A stretch of DNA of 64,000 nucleotides from Thetidibacter halocola. Its GTDB lineage: Bacteria; Pseudomonadota; Alphaproteobacteria; Rhodobacterales; Rhodobacteraceae. The DNA lies in contig NZ_JAGTUU010000009.1 in the NCBI RefSeq assembly GCF_018224955.1, positions 124,001-188,000 of the forward strand. The letters are read 5' to 3'. The translations under genes and the position numbers were made by a program. The notes below the pieces were generated by a model. That model was not told the origin of the DNA, searched no databases, and worked only from the letters and a program-made list of their open reading frames with translations. This document shows, piece after piece, positions 55,323 to 63,171 of the stretch. The first letter of the stretch is position 1, and each line of letters opens with the position of its first letter.

Positions 55323-58286
55323 TCAGTAATACTCGCGAATGTAGCCGTATGCCTTCTCGAACAGCTCTGCGTCCTGGTGCAGCTTGTAGCGAAAGAGCGT
55401 CTGGCGAAGCGCCTTCTTGACCTCGCGTTCACCCGCGTGCGTGGCTTGCCAGCCATCGAAACGGACCGCACGCACGATCTCGTCGATATCGTCCACGACC
55501 CGCTTGACCATCACGGGTGTGTCGCCGTTCCGGGCTTCCTCGAACAACTCGGTCAACGCCGCCTTGCCACGGTCGATGTCCTCTTCTTCCGGCGTCTCGC
55601 GTTCGGTCTTCACCACGTCTTTCGCCAGCGCCAGAAGTTCCTTCAGGAAGTCGATCGACAGCAGGAGACCCTGCTGATGCCGGTTCTTCAGGTCCTCCAG
55701 GCGCTCGCCCAGAGCCTTGAACTTCGGATTCCCCGCATGCTTCCGCAGGCGGCCCGCCAGCTTGACCGAGATTTCCTTGGCCTTCTTTTCCGGGTCAGGG
55801 TTGCCCAGGACCGCTTCGAGCAGTTCGGCATCCAGAACCAGCGTATCGAGATCATCCCGCACCGCGTCGACATGGACGTTCTCGTGGATCAGCTCGATGG
55901 TCTTGGCGCCCAGCCGATGCCAAAGCAGCCGCCCTGTGCCGCTGGAGGGCTTCAGCGACTCGTAGACCTGCGCCAGCCAGCGATAGTCGGTCTCGTACTG
56001 CGTCAGCACCGGATCGGGCGACAGAGCCTCCCAAATCCGAGCCAGCACGCTGAAATCGGCGGCAAAAGCGTCCCGCAGATCGTTGTTGGGGATGCACTCC
56101 TGCGCGGCGATCAGGCCCTCGTAGCCGGTCAGGCTGCGATCCACGCCCGCGAAATAGGCGAGGCACTTTTGCAGGGCGGTCGGCAGGGCGTTGATCAGCT
56201 CGGCGATGTTCGACACCGCCTTTTGCACGCCCTCCTCGTCGAATTTCAGCGCCTGCGCCACGTCGTCGAAGATGCCGAGGTAGTCGACGATCAGGCCGTG
56301 CGTCTTCTGCTCGCCATAGGGACGGTTCGTCCGGCAGATCGCCTGCAAGAGCGTGTGGTCTCGCAGCGGCTTGTCCAGATACATCGTCTGCAGGATCGGC
56401 GCATCGAACCCGGTCAGCAGCTTTGACGTCACGATGATGATCTTCAGCGGGTCCTTCGGGTCGCGGAACCGGTCGAGCAGCTTCTCCTCGGCATCGCGGT
56501 CGCGCTTGAAGGCCGCATATTCGGGCTCGCCGCTGTTGACCGAGATCACCACGTCGGAAACCTCGGGCGGCAGGTGGCGGTCGAGTTCCTGCTTGTAGAG
56601 CAGACAGCTCTCGCGGTCGAAGGTCACCACCTGCGCGCCAAAGCCGTTCGGGGCGACCTTCTCCTGGAAATGCTTGGCGATGTCGGCGCAGATTGCGGCG
56701 ATCCGCTTTGGTGACTTCACCAAAATCGACATCTTGGCCGCCGCCTTTCCCAGCCGATCCCGGTCTTCGTCGGTCAGGCCCTGCGTCAGCTCGGCATAGG
56801 CCTCCTCGATGGCCTTCTGGTCGATGTGCAGGTCCACCAGCCGCGGCTCGAAATGCAGCTCCTTTGTCGCCCCGTCTCGGATCGAGTCGTTCAGGCCGTA
56901 GCGGCTCATGTAGCCGCCATCGTCCGTATCGGCGCCGAAGGCGTAGAAGGTGTTCTTGTCGGCGCGGTTGATCGGCGTGCCGGTCAGGCCGAACAGGAAC
57001 GCGTTCGGCAGCGCGTCGCGCATCTTGCGGCCCAGATCGCCTTCCTGCGTGCGGTGCGCCTCGTCCACCAGCACGATGATGTTGTCGCGGTCGTTCAGCA
57101 CGCCGTCCGCCTCGGCGAATTTGTGGATCGTGGTGATCACCACCTTCCGCGCGTCCTTGCCCAAGAGATCGGCGAGTTCCTTGCGGCTTTCCGTGCGCAC
57201 CATGTTGGCCATGTCGGCGGCATAGAAGGTGCCTGAGATCTGGCTGTCGAGGTCGATCCGGTCCACCACGATCAGCACCGTGGGGTTCCTCAGCGCCGGG
57301 TGAAGCCGCAGCTTGCGCGCGGCGAACAGCATCAGCAGCGATTTGCCCGACCCCTGGAAATGCCAGATCAGCCCCTTGCGCGGCTGGCCCGCCACGACCC
57401 GCGCGACGATCTTGTTGACGCCGTCCACCTGCTGATAGCGGGCGATGATCTTGATGCGGTGCTTGCCCTTCTGCGTGGCGAAGGCCGTAAAGCTGTCGAG
57501 CATGTCGAGCACCATCGCCGGGCGCAGCATCGAGGTGGCGGCCTTTTCCACCTCGCCCAGCGACTGCTTGCCGTCACCGTCGCGCCAGGGGCCCCACATA
57601 TCGACCGGCATCCGGACGGAGCCATAGCGGAACTCCTTGCCCTCGGTCGCCACCGAAAAGACGTTGGGCACGAACAGCTCAGGCACGTTCTTCTCGTAAT
57701 CGTCATGAACCTGGATGGCGGCGTCGAGCCAGCTTTGGCTGGACCGCACCGGCGTCTTGGCCTCGATCAGCACCAGCGGAATGCCGTTGACCAGCAGCAC
57801 CAGATCGGCGCGCTTTTCGGTCTTGCCCGCCCGGATGGTGAACTGCTGGGTGACGACAAAGCTGTTCTTTTCGATCTCGTCAAAGTCGATCAGGCGGATG
57901 GTGACGTGTTCGCCATTCGCGCCGAAGGGCATGGAGCGTTCGCCCAGTGCCCAGGCGGCAAATTCCTCGTTCGCCTTCACCAGCCCGTCCGACCGCGCGC
58001 CCATGACGATGGCGCGCAGGCGGTAGAGCACGTCATCGGCCCGACCGGGGTTGGCGGCAATGTCGGGGTTCAGGCGGATCAGGGCGTCACGGAGGTGGGG
58101 TTCCACCAGCACCTCTTGCGGCTGGCGGGGAAGGTCAGCAGGGGCGACGTAATGCCAGCCGAGACCCGCGACCCTGCCGCCCGTGCGGGCGAAGCCGACG
58201 GAGAACTGCGCCGGGCGGGCCGAGGCCGCGCCCGCGAGAAGGTCGCGCAGATGGGCTTCGACGGTGTTGGCTTCGGTGAAGGTCAA
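55323..58286 (-). CDS. hsdR: type I restriction enzyme, R subunit (HsdR)
   Basis: 987 aa. N-terminal nuclease region with VLLVNGIPLVLIEAKTPVR (E-x-K of the PD-D/ExK site), then SF2 translocase motifs: Walker A in FQGSGKSLLMLFA, DEAHR in VLVDEAHRTQEGD, LTGTPI, and TGFDAPILQTMYLDKPL and CRTNRPY of the second helicase lobe. C-terminal helical domain is the HsdM-interacting part. Cuts DNA far from the recognition site after ATP-driven translocation. Overlaps hsdS by 4 nt (ATGA). Confidence 0.96.
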   Translation of the reverse strand: MTFTEANTVEAHLRDLLAGAASARPAQFSVGFARTGGRVAGLGWHYVAPADLPRQPQEVLVEPHLRDALIRLNPDIAANPGRADDVLYRLRAIVMGARSDGLVKANEEFAAWALGERSMPFGANGEHVTIRLIDFDEIEKNSFVVTQQFTIRAGKTEKRADLVLLVNGIPLVLIEAKTPVRSSQSWLDAAIQVHDDYEKNVPELFVPNVFSVATEGKEFRYGSVRMPVDMWGPWRDGDGKQSLGEVEKAATSMLRPAMVLDMLDSFTAFATQKGKHRIKIIARYQQVDGVNKIVARVVAGQPRKGLIWHFQGSGKSLLMLFAARKLRLHPALRNPTVLIVVDRIDLDSQISGTFYAADMANMVRTESRKELADLLGKDARKVVITTIHKFAEADGVLNDRDNIIVLVDEAHRTQEGDLGRKMRDALPNAFLFGLTGTPINRADKNTFYAFGADTDDGGYMSRYGLNDSIRDGATKELHFEPRLVDLHIDQKAIEEAYAELTQGLTDEDRDRLGKAAAKMSILVKSPKRIAAICADIAKHFQEKVAPNGFGAQVVTFDRESCLLYKQELDRHLPPEVSDVVISVNSGEPEYAAFKRDRDAEEKLLDRFRDPKDPLKIIIVTSKLLTGFDAPILQTMYLDKPLRDHTLLQAICRTNRPYGEQKTHGLIVDYLGIFDDVAQALKFDEEGVQKAVSNIAELINALPTALQKCLAYFAGVDRSLTGYEGLIAAQECIPNNDLRDAFAADFSVLARIWEALSPDPVLTQYETDYRWLAQVYESLKPSSGTGRLLWHRLGAKTIELIHENVHVDAVRDDLDTLVLDAELLEAVLGNPDPEKKAKEISVKLAGRLRKHAGNPKFKALGERLEDLKNRHQQGLLLSIDFLKELLALAKDVVKTERETPEEEDIDRGKAALTELFEEARNGDTPVMVKRVVDDIDEIVRAVRFDGWQATHAGEREVKKALRQTLFRYKLHQDAELFEKAYGYIREYY

Positions 58287-59506
58287 ACAATGCCTCCAAT
58301 CACTGCGCTGGTTTGCTCTTTAAGGCTTTCGCGCAGTTCATGCAGGCGGCGCTCGATTTGAGTCCTCTGTTGATCCAAGCGGCTGACACTTCCGATTAGA
58401 CGCTCCTGCTCCTCGCGCGGCGGAAATGGAAAGACAATCTCACGCAAACGTTCCGCAGGCAGGTGCGGAATTGTCGTTTCAGCAGTGCGGCCCACGAGTT
58501 TTCCGGCAACGGAGTAGTAGCGCAGGCAGTTGAGCATCCATTCAGGTTGATCTTTCTTTGGATCCTTCGGTCGAAGGCGATGAAGGGCTTTCTGGTAGCA
58601 AGCGCCGGGTATCTCATTTCGCCAGATTACAGACTTTCCGACGTGTCGGCCCTCGCAAGCGAGGATATCGCCACTCTTGAGACTAAACTTCTCTCTTTCC
58701 CTTTCGTTAAACGACATTGTTGCGACGTCGGAAAGGTCCAGTCGATTCCACTGAACGTTTGCATTGCGCATGTAGGGGATCTGCATATCACCCTCGATTG
58801 CGGACGGTGACATCATCTTACCGAGCTGGACACTATAGCGATCGCCAAGTGGCAGCACATCCCAGTGAGCCGGAAAATCCCCGACCTCAGTTGATCGCCT
58901 CACAGAAGCGCCATCACCAAAGTGAACCGTTTGAGAAATGAGAGCGTCCCGCAAGCTGTCCGCAGCAACAAGGCAATTTGCGTAGTGTTCGATTGAAGAC
59001 CACAAGGCCGAGAACATATCAACCAACCGCGCCTGCTCTTGGATCGGCGGCAGCAGGAACTCGAACACTTCAAGGTCCGAGAAGTTGATATAAGGGTTCA
59101 CCGATCCTTTCGAATGCTTGATCGAATAGCTGTGGAACGCCTCGGTCTGCATCAGGAAGGGCAGTAAGTCGGGCATCAGCCGGGCGGGGTCTTTCGTTTC
59201 GAGCACGAAGGTCGTGTTCGCCGTAACCCCCTCGAAATCCGCCAGCGCCACCTTGCGCAGATAGGTCCGGCGCGACCCGTAAAGCACATGCCCCGGCTTG
59301 AACCGCATGTGGAAGGCAGGGCCGAGGTAGTCATCCCCGATCAGGCCCCAGCGCCGGATGCGAAGATCGTCGGTGTCCATGTGTTCCCCGGCGACATAGC
59401 GTTCCAGCCCGGAGTTCCACGGATCGACCTTGTCGTTTACCTTGCGTACCACATCGCCAAAGGCCACGCGCGTCCACCCCGCCTTGGAAATCGGCCGCTC
59501 AAGCAT
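58283..59506 (-). CDS. hsdS: type I restriction enzyme, S subunit (HsdS)
   Basis: 407 aa, two target-recognition domains. TRD1 about 8-165 (ends FLLPPIQEQARLVD), coiled-coil spacer about 168-195, TRD2 about 205-360 (ends FPFPPREEQERLIGS), final helix. The base composition drops in the TRD2 part (58320-58990), usual for exchanged TRDs. Gives the DNA specificity to both methylation and restriction. Overlaps hsdM by 8 nt. Confidence 0.93.
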   Translation of the reverse strand: MLERPISKAGWTRVAFGDVVRKVNDKVDPWNSGLERYVAGEHMDTDDLRIRRWGLIGDDYLGPAFHMRFKPGHVLYGSRRTYLRKVALADFEGVTANTTFVLETKDPARLMPDLLPFLMQTEAFHSYSIKHSKGSVNPYINFSDLEVFEFLLPPIQEQARLVDMFSALWSSIEHYANCLVAADSLRDALISQTVHFGDGASVRRSTEVGDFPAHWDVLPLGDRYSVQLGKMMSPSAIEGDMQIPYMRNANVQWNRLDLSDVATMSFNEREREKFSLKSGDILACEGRHVGKSVIWRNEIPGACYQKALHRLRPKDPKKDQPEWMLNCLRYYSVAGKLVGRTAETTIPHLPAERLREIVFPFPPREEQERLIGSVSRLDQQRTQIERRLHELRESLKEQTSAVIGGIV

Positions 59507-61007
59507 CGGCGTCCTCCGCAGGCGTCAGGCCATCGAGCATGTCCACCAACGCGTCCATGCCCGACCAGAACTCGCGCCCGTCCTCGTCGAACGCCGCCCA
59601 GGTCGCCGCCAGCGTAGCACCACCCGCCACCGCCGCCTTGGGCCGCTTCACATAGCGGGCAATCGACAGGTTGCCGTCGGTCGCCAGCACATCGGCCACC
59701 TCTGCCACCGTGGCAAAGCCGGGATCATCACCGAAGGCGTGATAGGCCGACAGGATGCGCGCCTGATGTTCGGGCCGCAGAAAGCTCTGCGCCCGTTCGC
59801 GCGCAATCTCGGCCACCGCGTCGATGAACAGGATGCGCCCCTTGCGCGCCTCGGGTTTCTGCGACCGGCAGATCACCACGCAGGCCTCCATCGGCGAGTT
59901 GTAGAACAGCCCCGGCCCAAGCCCCAGAACGCATTCGACTCGGTCGGATTCCACCAGCCTGCGCCGCATCTCGGCCTCTTCATTGCGGAACAGCACGCCA
60001 TGCGGAAACAGGATCGCGCAGCGCCCGGTCTTCGGGTGCATCGACGACAGGATGTGCTGGAAGAAGGCGTAATCCGCCCGCCCCTGCGGCGGGGTGCCAA
60101 GGAAGTTGCGCCCCCAGGCATCCTGCTCCCACGCGCCGCGGTTCCATTTCTTGATGGAATAGGGCGGGTTGGCCAGGACCACGTCGAAGGTGCGCAGCCG
60201 GTCGCCCTGCACGAAGGCTGGAGTGGCCAGCGTGTTGCCGCTGGCGATGTGGAAATCATCCACGCCATGGATGACCAGGTTCATCCGCGCGATGGCGGCG
60301 GTGATGGTGATCAGCTCCTGCCCGTAAAGGCCGGTAGTGCGGATGTCGCCCCCGCGCCGCTTCACCTCGGCGAGGCACGAGATCAGCATGCCGCCGGTGC
60401 CGCAGGTCGGGTCATAGATGCTCTCGCCGGGCTGGGGCTCCAGCATCTGACCCATCAGGTGAACAAGGGTGCGGTTGGTGTAGAACTCCTGCGCCGTGTG
60501 GCCGCTGTCGTCGGCGAATTTCTTGATCAGGTATTCGTAGCCGTTGCCAAGCTCATCCTCCGGCACGGCGGCAAGGGTGAGGTCGTGCTTCGAGAAATGC
60601 TCGATCAGGTTCTTCAGCGTGCTGTCGGGCATCTGGGCCTTGTCGGTCCAGTTGGCGTTGCCAAAGACGCCCTGCAGGCGCTCCGGGTTCGCGGCCTCGA
60701 TCGCAAGGAACGCCGACAGCAGCGCCCGCCCGACATCGCGCGGTGCAGCGCGCACGTCATTCCAATGCGCGCCTTCAGGGATCACGAAGCGGTCGTTGGC
60801 GGTGGCGGTGGCATAACCCTCGTCGCCGGTTTCATCGAGGGCTTCCTGGTAGTCCCCGTCCCAGACGTCGGACAGGCGTTTGAAGAACAGCAGTGGGAAG
60901 ATGTATTGCTTGTAGTCGCTGGCATCGATGAGACCGCGCAGCAGGGTGGCGGCGCCCCAGAGATAGCTTTCGAGTTCACGTTGGGTCAGCCCGCTCATTG
61001 TAGCCAC
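59499..61007 (-). CDS. hsdM: type I restriction-modification M subunit, second copy
   Basis: 502 aa N6-adenine methyltransferase. HsdM N-terminal helices (LWGAATLLRGLIDASDYKQY), then SAM motif ESIYDPTCGTGGML and catalytic NPPY in VVLANPPYSIKKWN, and the HsdM segment EFYTNRTLVHLM. Differs clearly from the copy just upstream, sharing the fold but with many substitutions. Overlaps hsdS and the upstream hsdM (13 nt), so all are one operon. Confidence 0.93.
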   Translation of the reverse strand: MATMSGLTQRELESYLWGAATLLRGLIDASDYKQYIFPLLFFKRLSDVWDGDYQEALDETGDEGYATATANDRFVIPEGAHWNDVRAAPRDVGRALLSAFLAIEAANPERLQGVFGNANWTDKAQMPDSTLKNLIEHFSKHDLTLAAVPEDELGNGYEYLIKKFADDSGHTAQEFYTNRTLVHLMGQMLEPQPGESIYDPTCGTGGMLISCLAEVKRRGGDIRTTGLYGQELITITAAIARMNLVIHGVDDFHIASGNTLATPAFVQGDRLRTFDVVLANPPYSIKKWNRGAWEQDAWGRNFLGTPPQGRADYAFFQHILSSMHPKTGRCAILFPHGVLFRNEEAEMRRRLVESDRVECVLGLGPGLFYNSPMEACVVICRSQKPEARKGRILFIDAVAEIARERAQSFLRPEHQARILSAYHAFGDDPGFATVAEVADVLATDGNLSIARYVKRPKAAVAGGATLAATWAAFDEDGREFWSGMDALVDMLDGLTPAEDADA

Positions 61008-62506
61008 CCCCCTTCGACCAGCACCTTGCGCAGGTGATCCTCGGCCGCCCGAGCGTCGGCCAGCGCAGTCTTGAACGCCTCGACGGCTTCGGGCAGCGGC
61101 GGAATGTCCTGGCCGATGGGCGGCAGGACGTAACGCGAGATGTTCAGCGTCCAGCCTTCCTTCTTGATCTCGTCCAGCGTCGCCACCTTGGCACGATCCT
61201 CGACATCCTCGAAGGCGCGGTACCAGGCGACGATCTCGTCGCTGTGCTCCTGATCGAGGAAGTTCTGCGCCCGGCCTTTGCGGAACAGGCTGGAGGCGTC
61301 GATGATAAGGACTTTGTTCTTTCGGGCCTCAGGCTTCTTGCGGCGCAGGATGACGACACACCCAGCCAGCTGCGTCCCGTAGAACAGGTTAGGCGCAAGG
61401 CCGATGACCGCCTCGACCATGTCCTTTTCCAGCAGGGCCTGCCGGATCGAGCCTTCGGCCGATTTCCGGAACAGCGCGCCCTGCGGAAGAACCACCGCCA
61501 TGCGGCTTTTCGCCGTCGCCGCCATCGACGCGATCATGTGCTGGACGAAGGCATAGTCGCCGTAGCTTTCGGGTGGGATGCCGTACTGAGCCCGACCCCA
61601 AGGATCGGCCTCCCACAAGTCACGCCCCCATTCCTTCAGCGAGAACGGCGGGTTCGCGATGACGCAGTCGAAGGTGGCAAGGCCGCCGGTGCTGGAATCC
61701 GTGAAGGCCGGGTTCCGCAACGTGTCCTCACGGGCCACCTGGAAGTCCTCGATCCCGTGCAGGACAAGGTTCATCCGGGCGATCGCGGCGGTGGTCAGGT
61801 TTTTCTCCTGGCCGTAGATCTTCCCGTAGAAGGTGCGCGGATCGCCGCCCTTGCGCATCACATGCTCGATAGCCCCGAGCAGCATACCGCCCGTGCCGCA
61901 GGCGGGGTCGTAGATGCTTTCGCTCTCCTGAGGGTCGAGGATTTCGACCATCATGCGCACGACGCTGCGTGGCGTGTAGAACTCGCCCGCCTTGTTGCGG
62001 CGGGTGACGTCGGCAAACTTGCCCACCAGATATTCGTAGGCGTCGCCCAGCACGTCGGTGCTGACGGTGGTGTTGCCGAGCCCGATCTCGGAGAACCCCT
62101 CGATCAGATCCTTCAGCAACTCGTCGCAGAACTTCTCCTTGTTGCCCCAGTCCGCCGAACCGAATACGCGGAACAGCGTGTCCGGATTGGCTCGCTCTAT
62201 CTCCTGCATGGCCTTCTGGAGGGCCGCGCCGACGTTGGCCGGAACTTCTCTGATGTCGTTCCAGTGACAGCCTTCAGGCAGCACGAAACGGTGCACCTCC
62301 GGAAACAGGGAGGGGTCCGCTTCGCCATAGATCTCCCGAGCCTCAGCCGTCTCTTCGTCCCAGACGTCGGAGATGCGCTTGAAGAAAAGCAGGGGAAGGA
62401 TGTAGCCCTTCCAGTCGGTGCGATCGACAGCGGAGCCGCGAAGAGTATTCGCGGCGTCCCACATCGCAGATTTCAATTGCAGACCATTGTTCAACGAATC
62501 GTTCAT
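60995..62506 (-). CDS. hsdM: type I restriction-modification M subunit, first copy
   Basis: 503 aa. Same domains as the following gene: N-terminal MWDAANTLRGSAVDRTDWKGY, SAM motif SIYDPACGTGGMLL, EFYTPRSVVRMM, catalytic NPPF in VIANPPFSLKEWG. The two M genes are about the same length and clearly homologous, but not a recent duplication. ATG 62506 overlaps the stop of the antitoxin gene (ATGA). Confidence 0.93.
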   Translation of the reverse strand: MNDSLNNGLQLKSAMWDAANTLRGSAVDRTDWKGYILPLLFFKRISDVWDEETAEAREIYGEADPSLFPEVHRFVLPEGCHWNDIREVPANVGAALQKAMQEIERANPDTLFRVFGSADWGNKEKFCDELLKDLIEGFSEIGLGNTTVSTDVLGDAYEYLVGKFADVTRRNKAGEFYTPRSVVRMMVEILDPQESESIYDPACGTGGMLLGAIEHVMRKGGDPRTFYGKIYGQEKNLTTAAIARMNLVLHGIEDFQVAREDTLRNPAFTDSSTGGLATFDCVIANPPFSLKEWGRDLWEADPWGRAQYGIPPESYGDYAFVQHMIASMAATAKSRMAVVLPQGALFRKSAEGSIRQALLEKDMVEAVIGLAPNLFYGTQLAGCVVILRRKKPEARKNKVLIIDASSLFRKGRAQNFLDQEHSDEIVAWYRAFEDVEDRAKVATLDEIKKEGWTLNISRYVLPPIGQDIPPLPEAVEAFKTALADARAAEDHLRKVLVEGGWLQ

Positions 62507-62700
62507 TCTTCACTCTGAGCGCCACCGGGGGCTTTGGGGGCTACGCCGGCCTCGACCGCCTTCAGCCGTTCATACTCCTCGACGGCCAACACGACGACGA
62601 CAGTCCGCCCGTGCTTGGCCACCGCCACCGGCTCGGCTCGGGCGAGATCGATCAACCGTCCGAAGCCGTACTTCGCGTCTTTCGCGCTCAGGGTCTGCAT
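62503..62700 (-). CDS. Phd/YefM-type antitoxin, no toxin next to it
   Basis: 65 aa. MQTLSAKDAKYGFGRLIDLA, RAEPVAVAKHGRTVVVVLA and VEEYERL are the Phd/YefM pattern: an N-terminal DNA-binding beta-alpha unit, then a short C-terminal neutralising tail. A toxin gene (Doc/YoeB) would be expected directly downstream; instead the stop overlaps the hsdM start (ATGA). Such proteins repress their own operon, so it may be the regulator of the RM genes. Possible site: palindrome 62732-62744. Confidence 0.88.
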   Translation of the reverse strand: MQTLSAKDAKYGFGRLIDLARAEPVAVAKHGRTVVVVLAVEEYERLKAVEAGVAPKAPGGAQSEE

Positions 62701-62731
62701 TCGACTCCCCGCCTATGCCTTCACCACTTTT

Positions 62732-62744
62732 GGCCAATTTGGCC
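62732..62744. promoter_or_regulatory. palindrome upstream of the antitoxin-RM operon
   Basis: GGCCAA-T-TTGGCC, perfect arms, with further pairing TT/AA one base out on each side (62729-62747). It ends 32 nt upstream of the antitoxin start. Position and symmetry suit a Phd-type autoregulatory operator. Confidence 0.5.
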
Positions 62745-62781
62745 CAATGAAGCAATGGCGTGAGATTGTGCAGCGAGGTGT

Positions 62782-63171
62782 TCAGGTGCCGAAGAAGATG
62801 TTCTTCTGCTCGATCCAGCTGATCGGGAACGGGTCCATAAGTCGCGCAAGCGTAACGGCATCGTTCTGCCGTCCGTCGAGAACCGCCTCAATGATGTTAG
62901 GCTCAAGCTGCGTCAGGCGCAGGATACGCGTCATATAGGACGTCGCGATCCCCTCGCGCTCGGCCAGTTCAGCGATGGTGGCGAACTCACCCGACTCGAG
63001 CATCCGCTTCCAGCGGAAGGCGCGGGCCAGCGCCTTGACCAGCGTGTTGTCCGCCTTGCGGTCTGGCCGGAAACCATCGGGCAGGTGCATTTCCTTACGC
63101 CCACCGCGCTTCACGACGCGGAACGGGACGTGGAGCGTCACTATCTCGGGGATCGGCGACACGCGGGTCAC
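62782..63171 (-). CDS. small HTH protein coupled to the serine recombinase
   Basis: 129 aa from GTG 63171, which overlaps the recombinase stop (GTGA). The C-terminal half has a helix-turn-helix resembling ParB/KorB HTH: IAELAEREGIATSYMTRILR (about 66-85), followed by LEPNIIEAVLDGR. The N-terminal part is basic (VVKRGGRKEMHLP, FRPDRKADN). A similar small HTH partner often follows serine recombinases in alphaproteobacterial mobile regions (from memory). It may be a recombination directionality or regulatory factor. Confidence 0.8.
   Translation of the reverse strand: MTRVSPIPEIVTLHVPFRVVKRGGRKEMHLPDGFRPDRKADNTLVKALARAFRWKRMLESGEFATIAELAEREGIATSYMTRILRLTQLEPNIIEAVLDGRQNDAVTLARLMDPFPISWIEQKNIFFGT

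Noticed and set aside
62507..62781. A toxin gene for the Phd-type antitoxin
   Set aside because: Looked on both strands before and after the antitoxin; only hsdM overlaps it downstream and an 81-bp gap lies upstream.
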